Shown piece after piece: positions 8,915-18,163 of a DNA stretch of 64,000 nucleotides. The translations under genes and the position numbers were made by a program. Under the pieces are notes generated by a model that was given only the letters and a program-made list of their open reading frames with translations, did not search any database and was not told the DNA's origin. The first letter of the stretch is position 1. Each line of letters begins with the position of its first letter. Origin of the DNA: Asaia bogorensis (GTDB lineage Bacteria; Pseudomonadota; Alphaproteobacteria; Acetobacterales; Acetobacteraceae); contig NZ_UEGO01000031.1 of the NCBI RefSeq assembly GCF_900465345.1, positions 62,001 through 126,000 of the forward strand, written 5' to 3'.

Positions 8915-10393
8915 ATGAGACGGATCCAGTCATTCGTCGGCGTTACCTCCGAGCGCCACGATGTCTCCTATGTGCTCCGGATCTGCGCGGTAGCCGCGCT
9001 GGGCGGTATTCTCTTCGGTTACGATACCTCCGTCATATCGGGGGCCATCGGGCCGATACGGGCCCATTTCCATCTGAGCGATGCAGCAACCGGCTGGGCT
9101 GTCTCCAGCGTTATACTGGGCTGTATCATAGGGGCCTTTAGCTCGGGGTGGCTTGCTCACACGCTCGGGCGCCGGATGGCGCTGTTTATCTGCGCCATCC
9201 TGTTTTCTGTGCAGTCGCTTGGTGCAGCCCTTGCGCCTGATTTCACCCAGTTCGTCATCTACCGGATTTTAGGTGGGCTGGCTGTTGGCATCGCCTCTGC
9301 GGTGTCGCCCATGTACATGTCTGAGGTATCGCCAAAGGACATGCGCGGTCGGGCCCTGTCGATGGAGCAGTTTGCCATCGTTCTGGGCGCGCTGATCGTT
9401 TATGTCGTCAATTACCTGATCGCTGCCCGTGCGAGCACTGCCTGGCTTGAGGAAATGGGCTGGCGCTGGATGCTTGGCTCGGAGATTGTTCCGTGCCTCG
9501 TCTTTTGCGCGACGATTTTCCTCATTCCGGAATCTCCACGCTGGCACATGATCCGTGGGCGCGAGTCCCATGCCCTCAAGACGCTGAGCCGGATCTCAAA
9601 CGAGGCCCATGCACGCTCGCTCATCGCTGAGATACGGGAATCCGTGACGCAGCATACCCGCCAGGGACCTGCGCTCATGACGGTGCTTCGCGACCGCCGC
9701 GCAAGATGGATCGTCTTTGCGGGTGCCATGGTCGCAGGCCTGCAGCAATTCACGGGCATCAATATCGTTGTCTATTACGCACCGATGCTCCTGAGCACGA
9801 CAAGCGGCAGCCTACAGAATGCCCTGTTCCAGACCATCTGGATTGGGGTGGCCAACCTCATTGGGGGTATGATTGGTGCCTGGATTGTCGATCGCAAGGG
9901 GAGACGTCCGCTGATCCTGTGGGGGTCGCTCGGCATGACCATCGGCCTTCTGGTCTCGTCCGTCGCGCTCTACAGACAGGATTCCGGACTTCTCGCCCTG
10001 CTCGGCCTTCTCTTTTACATGCTCATGTTTGGCCTTTCCTGGGGGCCAGTCGCATGGATTCTCGTCTCGGAAATCTTCCCGAACCGTATCCGCTCGATTG
10101 GCATGAGCCTGGCCGTCGCATCGAACTGGGTGATGAATTTCGTGGTGGCGCAAGGCTTCCCCATGCTTGCGGGGAACCACACTCTGAACGAGGCTTTCCA
10201 CGGTGCCTTTTCCATGTGGCTTTTTGCCGGGCTCTGTCTCGGGTCGATGGTCTTCGTTCTGCGCTACATCCCTGAGACGAGAGGGGTCTCTCTTGAGAAG
10301 ATCGAAGAGACCATGATGGCAGGACCGACCAGCAATGCGAGCCGCCTGGGGAACAAGCCGCTCGCCACCACACGCCCAGTCGATCGCGCATGA
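8915..10393 (+). CDS. MFS sugar porter (SP family)
   Basis: A 492-residue inner-membrane transporter with 12 predicted helices, start ATG 8915 (GGAG upstream). All sugar-porter signatures are present: GGILFGYDTSVISGAIGPI in helix 1, the RG-x-LS loop (RGRALSMEQF), PESPRWHMIRGR at the end of helix 6, QQFTGINIVVYYAPMLL in helix 7, DRKGRRPLILWG, and PETRGVSLEKIEE at the C-terminus. These match proton-coupled symporters such as XylE, AraE and GalP. The QQ-x-x-GIN region implies a hexose/pentose or inositol substrate, not distinguishable here. It is divergent from a TIM-barrel sugar isomerase. Confidence 0.93.
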   Translation: MRRIQSFVGVTSERHDVSYVLRICAVAALGGILFGYDTSVISGAIGPIRAHFHLSDAATGWAVSSVILGCIIGAFSSGWLAHTLGRRMALFICAILFSVQSLGAALAPDFTQFVIYRILGGLAVGIASAVSPMYMSEVSPKDMRGRALSMEQFAIVLGALIVYVVNYLIAARASTAWLEEMGWRWMLGSEIVPCLVFCATIFLIPESPRWHMIRGRESHALKTLSRISNEAHARSLIAEIRESVTQHTRQGPALMTVLRDRRARWIVFAGAMVAGLQQFTGINIVVYYAPMLLSTTSGSLQNALFQTIWIGVANLIGGMIGAWIVDRKGRRPLILWGSLGMTIGLLVSSVALYRQDSGLLALLGLLFYMLMFGLSWGPVAWILVSEIFPNRIRSIGMSLAVASNWVMNFVVAQGFPMLAGNHTLNEAFHGAFSMWLFAGLCLGSMVFVLRYIPETRGVSLEKIEETMMAGPTSNASRLGNKPLATTRPVDRA

Positions 10394-10468
10394 AGTGAGA
10401 GTGATAAATCGACCACAAGATTTGGCAGGCACAGGCGCTGTCAAATCGGGGGCCGCCATGATGCCTCC

Positions 10469-11005
10469 TCACAATCCTGCGTGCCGACAGAATTCATCCA
10501 CAGCACGAGGTGTCGGGAGGAAGCATTTTGGCAGGCGCGACCGGGCGTAGATCGTTCGATAGCGACGCCTGTTCATCCTCGTCGTCCCGACGATATGACT
10601 CAGCATCGCGAAACTGACGGGTTCGCAGGTGTCGCGCGCAAACCCTCCTATACGTTGGCCGGGACGTGCACAGCGACGCAGGTAACGATACAGGCTGAGG
10701 CAGGTTGACGCGTCCAGCAGGATCAACCCGGTCGCTCGTGCCAGACGGTCTTCCAGGCAGGAAGAGTAATTTCCCTCGATCACCCAGCGGTCATCCGAAA
10801 TTGCCCGCGAGTGATCAGTGTGGAAAGCGTCAAGCGGCCTCAATGTGCTGAAATTGCCATACTGATATCGCAGGAGGTCCAGATGGACCACGGGGAGATC
10901 AAACGCCGTGCCCAAACGCAGCGCAAGCGTGGATTTCCCGCTATTGGAAGGGCCAAGTATACAAATACGCGCTCCCAGTCTGCTTATTGGATCCATCGGC
11001 TTCAT
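10469..11005 (-). CDS. Adenylate-kinase-like P-loop NTPase
   Basis: A 178-residue protein with a P-loop at the N-terminus (ICILGPSNSGKSTLALRLG), then VVHLDLLRYQYG, and WVIEGNY, the pattern of the small adenylate-kinase-like or DNA-topology-modulation (FlaR) P-loop family. The C-terminal half is Arg-rich (lid-like RRYLRRCARPGQR and RMNRRRYRTIYARSR). Family members are presumed nucleotide or small-molecule kinases but are mostly uncharacterised. It stands alone between a transporter and an EamA exporter. A second ATG at 10996 is possible. Confidence 0.65.
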   Translation of the reverse strand: MKPMDPISRLGARICILGPSNSGKSTLALRLGTAFDLPVVHLDLLRYQYGNFSTLRPLDAFHTDHSRAISDDRWVIEGNYSSCLEDRLARATGLILLDASTCLSLYRYLRRCARPGQRIGGFARDTCEPVSFAMLSHIVGTTRMNRRRYRTIYARSRLPKCFLPTPRAVDEFCRHAGL

Positions 11006-11163
11006 ACCCCCGGCCTGAATAGGCCCTCCCGCGACGCTGGAGAAGACCAGGGACTCTGCTCCCCATCGGCGATCGTCCGAAAGACGTTCCTCTCATAGAG
11101 GATGCGGTTGACCCGCACCCGTGCCAAAAGACAACTCCGTAGACTAGGAAAGGGGGACGATCC

Positions 11164-12096
11164 GTGCAGAGGCAACACCAGAACCATATGGGGCCAAAAG
11201 AGTGGTCGCTTCTGCTGATCCTCGCTCTTCTCTGGGGCGGCTCGTTCTTCTTTTTCAAGATCCTCGTTTCTGCTGTACCGCCCTTCAGTGTTGTTCTGGG
11301 CAGGGTCGGGTTGGCGGCTCTGGTGCTCAATCTTTTCCTGATCATCCGCCGCTCTACCTTGCCGCTGGATGGCTCACTCTGGCTGAGGCTCTTCCTTCTG
11401 GGAGTGCTGAATAACGTGATCCCCTTCACCGCGATCGCATTTGGTGAAACCCGCATCTCCAGCGGTCTGGCAGCGATCCTGAATGCCACAACGCCGGTTT
11501 TCACCATCATCGTTGCGCATTTTCTGACCCATGACGAGAAGATGCGTTGGGGGAAGGTTGCCGGCATCGTCCTGGGCTTCTGCGGAGTTGGCATTCTGAT
11601 CGCGCCTGCCCTAACGGGAGGTAGAATTCAAGGCTCTTTCACCGGAGAACTGGCCTGCCTTGGTGCTGCGCTAAGCTACGGGTTCGGAGGCGTATATGGA
11701 CGACAATTCCGTGGTCTGCCGCCTTTGCAGATTGCCACCGGGCAACTCACCGCCAGCACAATCATGATCCTGCCGCTCTCCATGCTGGTCGATCACCCAT
11801 GGACGCTTCCTCCGCTCTCGGGAGCCGTATGGGGGGCCTTTGCCGGCATTGCCCTGCTCAGTACGGCTGGCGCCTTCGTTCTTTATTTCAGGCTCCTTGC
11901 CACGTCTGGCGCCACCAATCTCTCGCTCGTCACGTTCCTGCTTCCCGTAATGGCACTGATTCTCGGAATGCTCTTTCTGGGCGAGCGACCCGGCTGGACC
12001 GCTTTGGCCGGGCTATGCGTGATCGGTGCAGGCCTGGCCGCGATTGACGGACGCCTGTTGCGCCGCGTTACACACTGGGCAACCGCTCTGCGATGA
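11164..12096 (+). CDS. EamA/DMT-superfamily exporter
   Basis: A 310-residue membrane protein with ten hydrophobic helices in two repeated EamA halves. The first half has LLILALLWGGSFFFFKIL; the second begins near GELACLGAALSYGFGGVYGRQ, the usual duplicated Ala-x-x-Trp/Tyr-Gly pattern. Members export amino acids, nucleosides or drugs. Translation likely begins at GTG 11164 after AAAGGGGGACGATCC; ATG 11188 is an alternative. It converges with the hypothetical gene at 12112. Substrate unknown. Confidence 0.88.
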   Translation: MQRQHQNHMGPKEWSLLLILALLWGGSFFFFKILVSAVPPFSVVLGRVGLAALVLNLFLIIRRSTLPLDGSLWLRLFLLGVLNNVIPFTAIAFGETRISSGLAAILNATTPVFTIIVAHFLTHDEKMRWGKVAGIVLGFCGVGILIAPALTGGRIQGSFTGELACLGAALSYGFGGVYGRQFRGLPPLQIATGQLTASTIMILPLSMLVDHPWTLPPLSGAVWGAFAGIALLSTAGAFVLYFRLLATSGATNLSLVTFLLPVMALILGMLFLGERPGWTALAGLCVIGAGLAAIDGRLLRRVTHWATALR

Positions 12097-12111
12097 CCTG
12101 AACGCGCTGGG

Positions 12112-12684
12112 TCAAGAGCCGCGCTGATCATCCTGCTCATGCATATCTCCACCCGGATCACGCTTGTATGAAGGCTCTGACAATGTGAGCCGCAGGGAGA
12201 GCATGGCCACATGATCGGGCGATTGCCGGGCAAGAAAAAGCTTATGACCCGGCTCGATCCAGTGCGTGATCTGTTTCGCTTCATGCGCCGAAGCAGGATC
12301 CTCCGCATTGACCATACCGATTTCCGTCACTGCGTCGCTCTCGGACAGGATGACACGCACCGGAACCGACTCTGGCAGCACAGCACTCTCCCCGGAGGCA
12401 ACAGTCTCTCTTTCATTTCGCTTGAGGCAAATCACCTGAACGCCCGGAGGAAGGATGTAGCAGCACTCATCCGCCGAGAGCCCAAGCTTATCCAGCTTTC
12501 GGCCATCTGGTGCGTAGATGGAAATATCAGGATCGACGATCTCGAGCGGTTCTACCCCAACAGGAGCAACTCGCGACGGAAATGGAATGATATTGTCGGA
12601 ATATATCGAGATATTATCGGTCGATTCATCATTTTTATTAATGCTTATCGTTACCATCGAATTCTCTGCTTTGCGTAATTTCAA
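12112..12684 (-). CDS. Hypothetical protein, unrecognised
   Basis: A 190-residue acidic protein that I do not recognise. No signal peptide or membrane helix is visible. Its N-terminal third is rich in Asn, Ser and Ile, with an AT-rich coding sequence; the middle contains ISIYAPDGRKLDKLGL and CYILPPGVQVICLKRNERE, reading like beta-strand-rich sequence, and the C-terminus is charged (DPGGDMHEQDDQRGS). ATG 12657 (MVTISINKND, with GCAGAGAA upstream) may be the true start. It faces EamA convergently and has about 270 bp of non-coding sequence upstream. Codon use in the body matches the neighbours, so it is probably a real gene; function unknown. Confidence 0.6.
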   Translation of the reverse strand: MKLRKAENSMVTISINKNDESTDNISIYSDNIIPFPSRVAPVGVEPLEIVDPDISIYAPDGRKLDKLGLSADECCYILPPGVQVICLKRNERETVASGESAVLPESVPVRVILSESDAVTEIGMVNAEDPASAHEAKQITHWIEPGHKLFLARQSPDHVAMLSLRLTLSEPSYKRDPGGDMHEQDDQRGS

Positions 12685-12897
12685 TGTGATTACGTAACCT
12701 CAAGTCTCATACCACTTTGCCACCTGCTTGATTTATCAAATCGAGCGTAGTCTGACAGATTATTCGGGTTATCGTTGTACAAAGCGTTAATAGCCGCCAT
12801 TGGCTTTGCGTCGATCACGGCCGAATGGCACGAGCGCATTTCCGCAAGAGGATGGCAGAGCCAATGTCGCGCATGCCTCTGCCCGGGAAAAAAGACC

Positions 12898-12927
12898 AAA
12901 AAAAAGGCGGCTGAAAAGCCGCCTTTT
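12898..12927 (-). terminator. Intrinsic terminator of ndk
   Basis: On the minus strand, AAAAGGCGGC-TTTTCA-GCCGCCTTTT followed by an uninterrupted T run (plus-strand A run 12898-12905), 25 bp after the ndk stop codon. Confidence 0.9.
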
Positions 12928-12951
12928 CTACCTGCCTTGATGCAAACTGCC

Positions 12952-13374
12952 TTACGGCAGGATTTCCGTCTCGGCAAAGAAGAACGAGATCTCGTTCTTT
13001 GCATTTTCGAGGCTGTCCGAACCATGCACCGAGTTGGCTTCGATGCTCTCGGCATAGAGCTTGCGCACAGTGCCTTCGGCAGCCTGTGCCGGGTTGGTTG
13101 CGCCCATGACTTCGCGATGATGTGCCACAGCGTTGTCACCCTGCAGCACCTGCACGACAACCGGCTCGGAGAGCATGGAAGCAACGAGGCTGCCATAGAA
13201 CGGACGCTCGGCGTGCACAGCGTAGAAGGCCTTGGCCTGGTCTTCGGTCAGCTTGATGCGCTTCTGGGCGACGATGCGCAGGCCAGCGCCTTCGAACACG
13301 GCATTGATCTTGCCGGTCAGGTTGCGGCGGGTTGCGTCGGGCTTGATGATCGAAAGGGTGCGTTCCAGGGCCAT
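12952..13374 (-). CDS. ndk: Nucleoside diphosphate kinase
   Basis: NDK equilibrates nucleoside di- and triphosphates through a phosphohistidine. The 140-residue length is standard. Visible are [20 protein letters not shown] at the N-terminus, [31 protein letters not shown] and the active-site segment NSVHGSDS with the catalytic His. Start ATG 13374 follows GCAGGAGATGCCTC. A T-tailed hairpin lies downstream. It is divergent from the ABC-F gene, with about 115 bp between start codons. Confidence 0.98.
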   Translation of the reverse strand: MALERTLSIIKPDATRRNLTGKINAVFEGAGLRIVAQKRIKLTEDQAKAFYAVHAERPFYGSLVASMLSEPVVVQVLQGDNAVAHHREVMGATNPAQAAEGTVRKLYAESIEANSVHGSDSLENAKNEISFFFAETEILP

Positions 13375-13491
13375 GAGGCATCTCCTGCATTAAAAAAGAA
13401 AAGCGGTGAACGCCCTTCCCCTAGAGCAAAACAAGACTTCCTGATAGTCCGCTTGGCATCAAAACGCCTCCATATTGCCAGGGAAGAAACT

Positions 13492-15384
13492 GTGAGCCTG
13501 CTGACCATCACCGACCTGACCCTGCGCATTGCCGGTCGTGTCCTGCTTGACAATGCCTCACTCAGTATCGACCCAGGGCGCAAGGTGGGGCTGGTCGGCC
13601 GGAATGGCGCCGGCAAATCAACGCTGCTTGCCGCCATTGCTGGTGATCTGCACCCCGATGGGGGCACGATACAGCTCTCCAACCGGGCCAGCATGGGGCG
13701 CGTCAAGCAGGAGACGCCCGAGGGGGATGCCTCCCTTATCGACACGGTTCTGGCTGGCGATCTTGAACGCGCGCGCCTGCTGCACGAGGCCGAAGCGGCC
13801 CATGATCCCTCTCGCCTCGCCGATATTCATGAGCGTCTGCTCGTCATCGATGCTCATACGGCCCCGGCCCGCGCAGCAAGCATTCTCTCAGGGCTGGGTT
13901 TTGATCATGCAGCCCAGCAACGCCCGGTCTCGTCCTTCTCCGGTGGCTGGCGCATGCGCGTGGCGCTGGCCACAGCCCTGTTCCTGAACCCCGACCTGCT
14001 GTTGCTGGACGAGCCCACGAACCATCTCGATATCGAGGCGACCATCTGGCTCGAAAACTGGCTCAAGACCTTCTCGGGTGCGGCCATCGTCGTGAGCCAT
14101 GATCGCTCCCTGCTCGATAGTGTGGTCGATTCCATCGCGCATCTGGACAAGGGCAAGCTGAGCCTTACTCCTGGCGGGTATAACGAATTCATCCGCATAC
14201 GCACCGAGCAGGCCCTGCAGCAGAACAGGGCAGCCGAACGCCTTGCTGTGCAGCGTGCGCATATGCAGTCTTTCGTCGATCGCTTCCGGGCCAAAGCCAC
14301 CAAGGCCCGACAGGCTCAGGCCCGCCTCAAGGCACTGGCGCGTCTGCCCCAGATCGACTCTGTTGTGGAGGACAGTCCCACCCGCTTTTCCTTCCCGGAG
14401 CCCGCGCCTCTTCCCCCGCCCATGCTGTCGCTGGAAAATGTCAGCGTTGGCTATGACGGGCGCGCTGTCTTGTCGAACCTGTCCTGCCGCCTCGATCTTG
14501 ACGATCGCATCGCGCTTCTGGGCCAGAACGGCAAAGGTAAATCGACCTTCGCCAAATTGCTGGCAGGGCGTCTCGACCCCATCTCAGGCCGCGTCAACCA
14601 CTCTCCAAGGCTTCGCATTGGCTATTTCGCCCAGCATCAGGGTGACGAGCTCGTGCTGGGCGATACACCCATCGACCATATGAGCCGCGCCATGCCCGAT
14701 GCGACGCCCGTCGCCGTGCGCGCACAGCTCGACCGGTTCGGCCTTGATGCCGGCAAGGCCGAATCCCGGGTGGGCGACCTCTCAGGCGGCGAAAAAGCGC
14801 GCCTCCTGCTTGCCCTCGCCACGCGCAACGCCCCTCACCTTCTGCTGCTGGACGAACCGACCAACCATCTGGATCTCGATGCACGCGACGCACTGATTCG
14901 CGCCCTATGCGATTTCGAGGGCGCTGTCGTGTTGATCAGCCATGACTCCCATCTGGTGGAATCCGTGGCTGATCGTCTCTGGCTTGTCGATGAGGGAACG
15001 ATCACGCCGTTCGATGACGATATGGACGGCTATCGCAGCTGGCTGATCGAACGGGCACGCAAGGCCGCCAGCGACAGCCGGGTGGAGAGCGAACCGGACA
15101 GCGCCGGCAGGAAGGATCAGCGCCGAGACCGTGCGGAACAGCGAAAGGCTCTGGCGCCCCTGCGCAAGGAAGCCAAGGCGGCCGAGCATTTGCTGGAACA
15201 GCTTGGCAAGGAACGCCAGAAAATCGAGACGCGTCTGGCCGATCCGGCACTCTATGCAAAAAGCGATACAGCCGAAATCACGAAGCTGAACACAAGGCTG
15301 GCCGCGTTGCGTCTTGAGGAGCAGGCGGCAGAGGAACGCTGGCTGGCCGCAGAAGCCGAAATCGACGAGGCGAACCGAAGCTAG
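13492..15384 (+). CDS. ABC-F family ATPase (Uup/YheS-like)
   Basis: A 630-residue soluble protein with two ABC ATPase domains and no membrane domain, as in the ribosome-associated ABC-F family. Domain 1: Walker A GRNGAGKST, signature SFSGGWRMR, Walker B LLLLDEPTNHLD. The linker with AERLAVQRAHMQ and KATKARQAQARLKAL follows. Domain 2: GQNGKGKST, LSGGEKARLL, LLLLDEPTNHLD. A charged coiled-coil tail follows from about residue 540. GTG 13492 is taken as the start (AGGGAAG upstream); the frame is open for a further 239 codons antisense to ndk, which is not gene sequence. The subfamily (Uup, YheS, EttA) is not settled. Confidence 0.93.
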   Translation: MSLLTITDLTLRIAGRVLLDNASLSIDPGRKVGLVGRNGAGKSTLLAAIAGDLHPDGGTIQLSNRASMGRVKQETPEGDASLIDTVLAGDLERARLLHEAEAAHDPSRLADIHERLLVIDAHTAPARAASILSGLGFDHAAQQRPVSSFSGGWRMRVALATALFLNPDLLLLDEPTNHLDIEATIWLENWLKTFSGAAIVVSHDRSLLDSVVDSIAHLDKGKLSLTPGGYNEFIRIRTEQALQQNRAAERLAVQRAHMQSFVDRFRAKATKARQAQARLKALARLPQIDSVVEDSPTRFSFPEPAPLPPPMLSLENVSVGYDGRAVLSNLSCRLDLDDRIALLGQNGKGKSTFAKLLAGRLDPISGRVNHSPRLRIGYFAQHQGDELVLGDTPIDHMSRAMPDATPVAVRAQLDRFGLDAGKAESRVGDLSGGEKARLLLALATRNAPHLLLLDEPTNHLDLDARDALIRALCDFEGAVVLISHDSHLVESVADRLWLVDEGTITPFDDDMDGYRSWLIERARKAASDSRVESEPDSAGRKDQRRDRAEQRKALAPLRKEAKAAEHLLEQLGKERQKIETRLADPALYAKSDTAEITKLNTRLAALRLEEQAAEERWLAAEAEIDEANRS

Positions 15385-15429
15385 GGCTTTCCGTTACAAC
15401 GAGACAGATTTTTAAAAACAAGAGAGACG

Positions 15430-16560
15430 ATGTCTGAAACCCATCATGACGACGCCCACGGCGCGGGGCGCGAACTGACACGGATCTTCCGGATCCTGCG
15501 TTTTACTCTCATCGTTACAGTTGCCGTGCTCGCCATCTGGCTGATTGGCGACGTGCTGATGGTGGTTTTTGCCGCCACATTGTTTGCTGTGATCCTGCAC
15601 GGGCTGGCGCGTATCCTGCGTGACAAGGCCCGTATGCCTTACCAGCTTGCCGTGGGTCTGGTGGCACTGACAATCCTGCTCGCCATCGCGGCTCTCTTCT
15701 TCTTCAGTGGCCCGCAGATTGGTGACCAATTCGTCAAGCTGAAGCAGGCCTTGATCACGCAGTATGGTCAGATACGCGAGCAAATGGGCTCCAGCACATG
15801 GGGCCAGTTTGCCCTTGATCACTTGCCCAAATCGCTTGGTGGGAACGAGGCTGGCAGCGGCCCGTCCCTCGGTGCCGGTCTGGCCAATTCGGTAACGGGT
15901 ATTCTGAGCAGCGCGTTCGGACTGCTCGGCACGATTGCCGTGATCCTGATTGCCGGACTCTATTTCGCCCTGTCCCCCGCCATCTATGTGGATGGTCTGC
16001 TACGTCTTGTGCCCGAGGGCCATCGCCCGGAGGCCCGCAAGCTTCTTCTGACGGCGGGCACGGCGCTGTGGTCTTGGACAATCGGACAGGCCTTTGACAT
16101 GCTTGCCGTCGGTCTGGCCTCGGGTATCGGGCTGGGCTTTCTTGGCGTTCCCCTTGCGATGGCCCTTGGCGTTGTTGCCGGACTCTGCAATTTCATCCCC
16201 TATATCGGCGCGATTCTCGGCGCGATACCGGCTGTGTTGATCGCCCTTTCCCAGGGCACGCGCACCGGCCTCATGGTGGCGGGGCTTTATTGCGTCATCC
16301 AGTTCCTGGAGGGCAACGTGCTCGCCCCCCTGATCCAGCGTCACGCCGTTCATATGCCGCCAGCGCTAGCAATTCTTTCCCAGACCGTGTTCGGCACCAT
16401 TCTGGGCGTACCGGGCCTTATTCTGGCCTCCCCCCTTACCGCAGCCCTGCTTGCCATTGGTGACAAGGGCACGGCACCGCTCGCCGATGATATGCGTACG
16501 GGCGAAACCATGGGTGATGCGCCGCTTTCGAGCGAGAGCGGGAAACAACAGCACGCCTGA
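15430..16560 (+). CDS. AI-2E family (PerM-like) membrane permease
   Basis: A 376-residue polytopic membrane protein of the AI-2E transporter/PerM family (PF01594). Two N-terminal helix pairs (VTVAVLAIWLIGDVLMVVF and LAVGLVALTILLAIAALFFF) are followed by the periplasmic or coiled region (FVKLKQALITQYGQIREQM) and a C-terminal block containing GLCNFIPYIGAILGAIPAVL and FLEGNVLAPLIQRHAVHMPP, the strongest family signature. Members have been linked to export of AI-2, sodium/proton exchange or other solutes; substrate cannot be inferred. It follows the ABC-F gene by 45 bp, and an 11-bp hairpin lies just after its stop. Confidence 0.88.
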   Translation: MSETHHDDAHGAGRELTRIFRILRFTLIVTVAVLAIWLIGDVLMVVFAATLFAVILHGLARILRDKARMPYQLAVGLVALTILLAIAALFFFSGPQIGDQFVKLKQALITQYGQIREQMGSSTWGQFALDHLPKSLGGNEAGSGPSLGAGLANSVTGILSSAFGLLGTIAVILIAGLYFALSPAIYVDGLLRLVPEGHRPEARKLLLTAGTALWSWTIGQAFDMLAVGLASGIGLGFLGVPLAMALGVVAGLCNFIPYIGAILGAIPAVLIALSQGTRTGLMVAGLYCVIQFLEGNVLAPLIQRHAVHMPPALAILSQTVFGTILGVPGLILASPLTAALLAIGDKGTAPLADDMRTGETMGDAPLSSESGKQQHA

Positions 16561-16565
16561 CCCTT

Positions 16566-16597
16566 GACTGACGGGGCGTATTATCACCCCGTCAGTC
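16566..16597. terminator. Hairpin after the AI-2E gene (no T run)
   Basis: Perfect 11-bp stem GACTGACGGGG / CCCCGTCAGTC with a 10-nt loop, directly after the stop codon at 16560. There is no T run on either side, so it may be a weak terminator or an mRNA 3'-end stabiliser. Confidence 0.5.
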
Positions 16598-16741
16598 CAG
16601 CCTGCGAGCCGGAGTGATGCCACAGGCTGCGCGCGGCTCTACACTTAAATATCACTCGTCGACCTTAGTGTATTTACCTCTTGCTCCTCACACTGTGTCA
16701 GCATCGCATGGTGATGCCGGACGATAGAGAGGGGCATCGTG

Positions 16742-17539
16742 ATGCGTGATCGATCAATTGGCGAAATGGCTGTCCAAAGCGGGCTGTCGGTACGCAGCTT
16801 GCGCCATCTTGAGGAAAAAGGGTTGATCACCCCACGCCGAACCGAGGCAGGTCGTCGTGTCTACGGCGCGCCGGAAGTGAACCTGATCACCAAGATTCTC
16901 CTGCTTCGGCAGGCAGGGTACCGGCTATCGGAAATCTCCGCGGTCATGATTGCCCCCTCTCTGGACGCCCGGAGCCTGATCGAAACACAGATCCTGCATC
17001 TTGGCGCGAAGCAAAGAGAGATCGAGACCATGCTGCGCCGTCTGCGGCATATGTCCGATCTGCTCGAAACACGCGAACCACCTGATGCTGACCGGCTCTG
17101 TTCCCTTATCAAGGAGGCACAGACCATCATGACACAACAGGATCTCAGAACCGTCACAAAACAGTATTTCACTGAGGAAGAATGGGATCGCTGGCAGGCG
17201 CTCGGGACCAGACTCTTTCCAGGAGAGACACGCACCGCCTATGAGCAGAACTGGGCGGCGCTGATCACCCGTGTTGAAGACGCCATCAAACAGGGCGTTG
17301 CACCGGGATCGCCGCAAGCCCTGTCGCTACTCAATGAATGGATGACATTGCAACAGCCGATGGTTGATGCGTTGGGCAAGGACCACTGGAACAAGGCAGC
17401 AAAGATGTATGCCGATATGGAAAACTGGCAGACAGACACAGCCAGGGCACCGTTCAGTGCCGAGGTCTATCGCTTCATCACGGAGACTGGCCGGCTGTCT
17501 CGCACAGGGGAAAAGCAGGTCTCGCAGGGCCAGCCCTGA
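16742..17539 (+). CDS. MerR-family regulator with TipAS-type C-terminal domain
   Basis: A 265-residue transcription factor. The first about 70 residues are the MerR winged helix (SIGEMAVQSGLSVRSLRHLEEKG as helix-turn-helix), followed by a dimerisation coiled coil (about residues 80-120), then a TipAS-like antibiotic-recognition domain beginning near TKQYFTEEEWDRW and including DALGKDHWNKAAKMYADME. TipA-type proteins bind hydrophobic drugs and activate efflux or their own gene. ATG 16742 (GAGAGGGG upstream) is preferred over GTG 16739. No efflux gene lies directly next to it, so its target is unknown. Confidence 0.87.
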   Translation: MRDRSIGEMAVQSGLSVRSLRHLEEKGLITPRRTEAGRRVYGAPEVNLITKILLLRQAGYRLSEISAVMIAPSLDARSLIETQILHLGAKQREIETMLRRLRHMSDLLETREPPDADRLCSLIKEAQTIMTQQDLRTVTKQYFTEEEWDRWQALGTRLFPGETRTAYEQNWAALITRVEDAIKQGVAPGSPQALSLLNEWMTLQQPMVDALGKDHWNKAAKMYADMENWQTDTARAPFSAEVYRFITETGRLSRTGEKQVSQGQP

Positions 17540-17701
17540 ACGCGCGCACTGCTGGTCCGGTATGGATGCTTCCATGCCGGGCCATGGGTGTCGCAATCGC
17601 GACGCCTCATACTATGCCTGCGCACCGTCACGGGTGTTAAGCCAGAGTGCCAAGCATGGGCCTAAACACCCTTGCAGGTGAACAGGCCACGAGGCTTCTC
17701 C

Positions 17702-18163
17702 TCAGGGAACGTCGGTTTTCTCGAAGCCTTGCCCCTCGATCAGGCGACGCAGCGGCGCCCAGTCCTGATCGTCGAAGCTCTGCACCTTGAAGCGCGCCTT
17801 GGGGTTCACGCGCGTAATGGCTGTGTCATTCCAGTCAGCGCCGCTGATACCCGTCCAGAGCGCGAGCTCGAACGGCTCACCATCTGGCAGATGAGCCTTG
17901 ATCACCACATCACCGGTCGAGGGAGCTGGCGAGGTGAGCGGAGCCCAACCATGCGTATGGCTGTGGAGCCAATCGTTCAACTGAGCGGTTTCCGCCTCGT
18001 CGAGCTTGCGCGTCTGGTTCGTCTGCTCGATCGTCAGTGTCACATCAGAGACGGTCTCAAACCGTACTGGCCGCAGAGCTGGCCATGCGAAATACCAGAT
18101 GAGCGCGACCGTCGAGAGAACAACCGCCAGAAATCCGAAAACGAGGAGGGTTTCTTTTCTCAC
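17702..18163 (-). CDS. Membrane-anchored hypothetical protein coupled to the DegT gene
   Basis: A 153-residue protein with one N-terminal membrane helix (ETLLVFGFLAVVLSTVALIWYF) and a soluble remainder that would be periplasmic. I do not recognise a domain. It starts with GTG in a GTGA overlap with the stop of the aminotransferase gene, so its synthesis is coupled to it. The tail is rich in Trp, Asp and Pro (ISGADWNDTAI, FDDQDWAPLRRLIEG). Context suggests a helper in surface-polysaccharide work, but that is inference. Confidence 0.7.
   Translation of the reverse strand: MRKETLLVFGFLAVVLSTVALIWYFAWPALRPVRFETVSDVTLTIEQTNQTRKLDEAETAQLNDWLHSHTHGWAPLTSPAPSTGDVVIKAHLPDGEPFELALWTGISGADWNDTAITRVNPKARFKVQSFDDQDWAPLRRLIEGQGFEKTDVP

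Noticed and set aside
12775-13491. A 239-codon extension of the ABC-F frame upstream
   Set aside because: It runs antisense through ndk and lacks similarity; GTG 13492 has a good ribosome site at the domain start.
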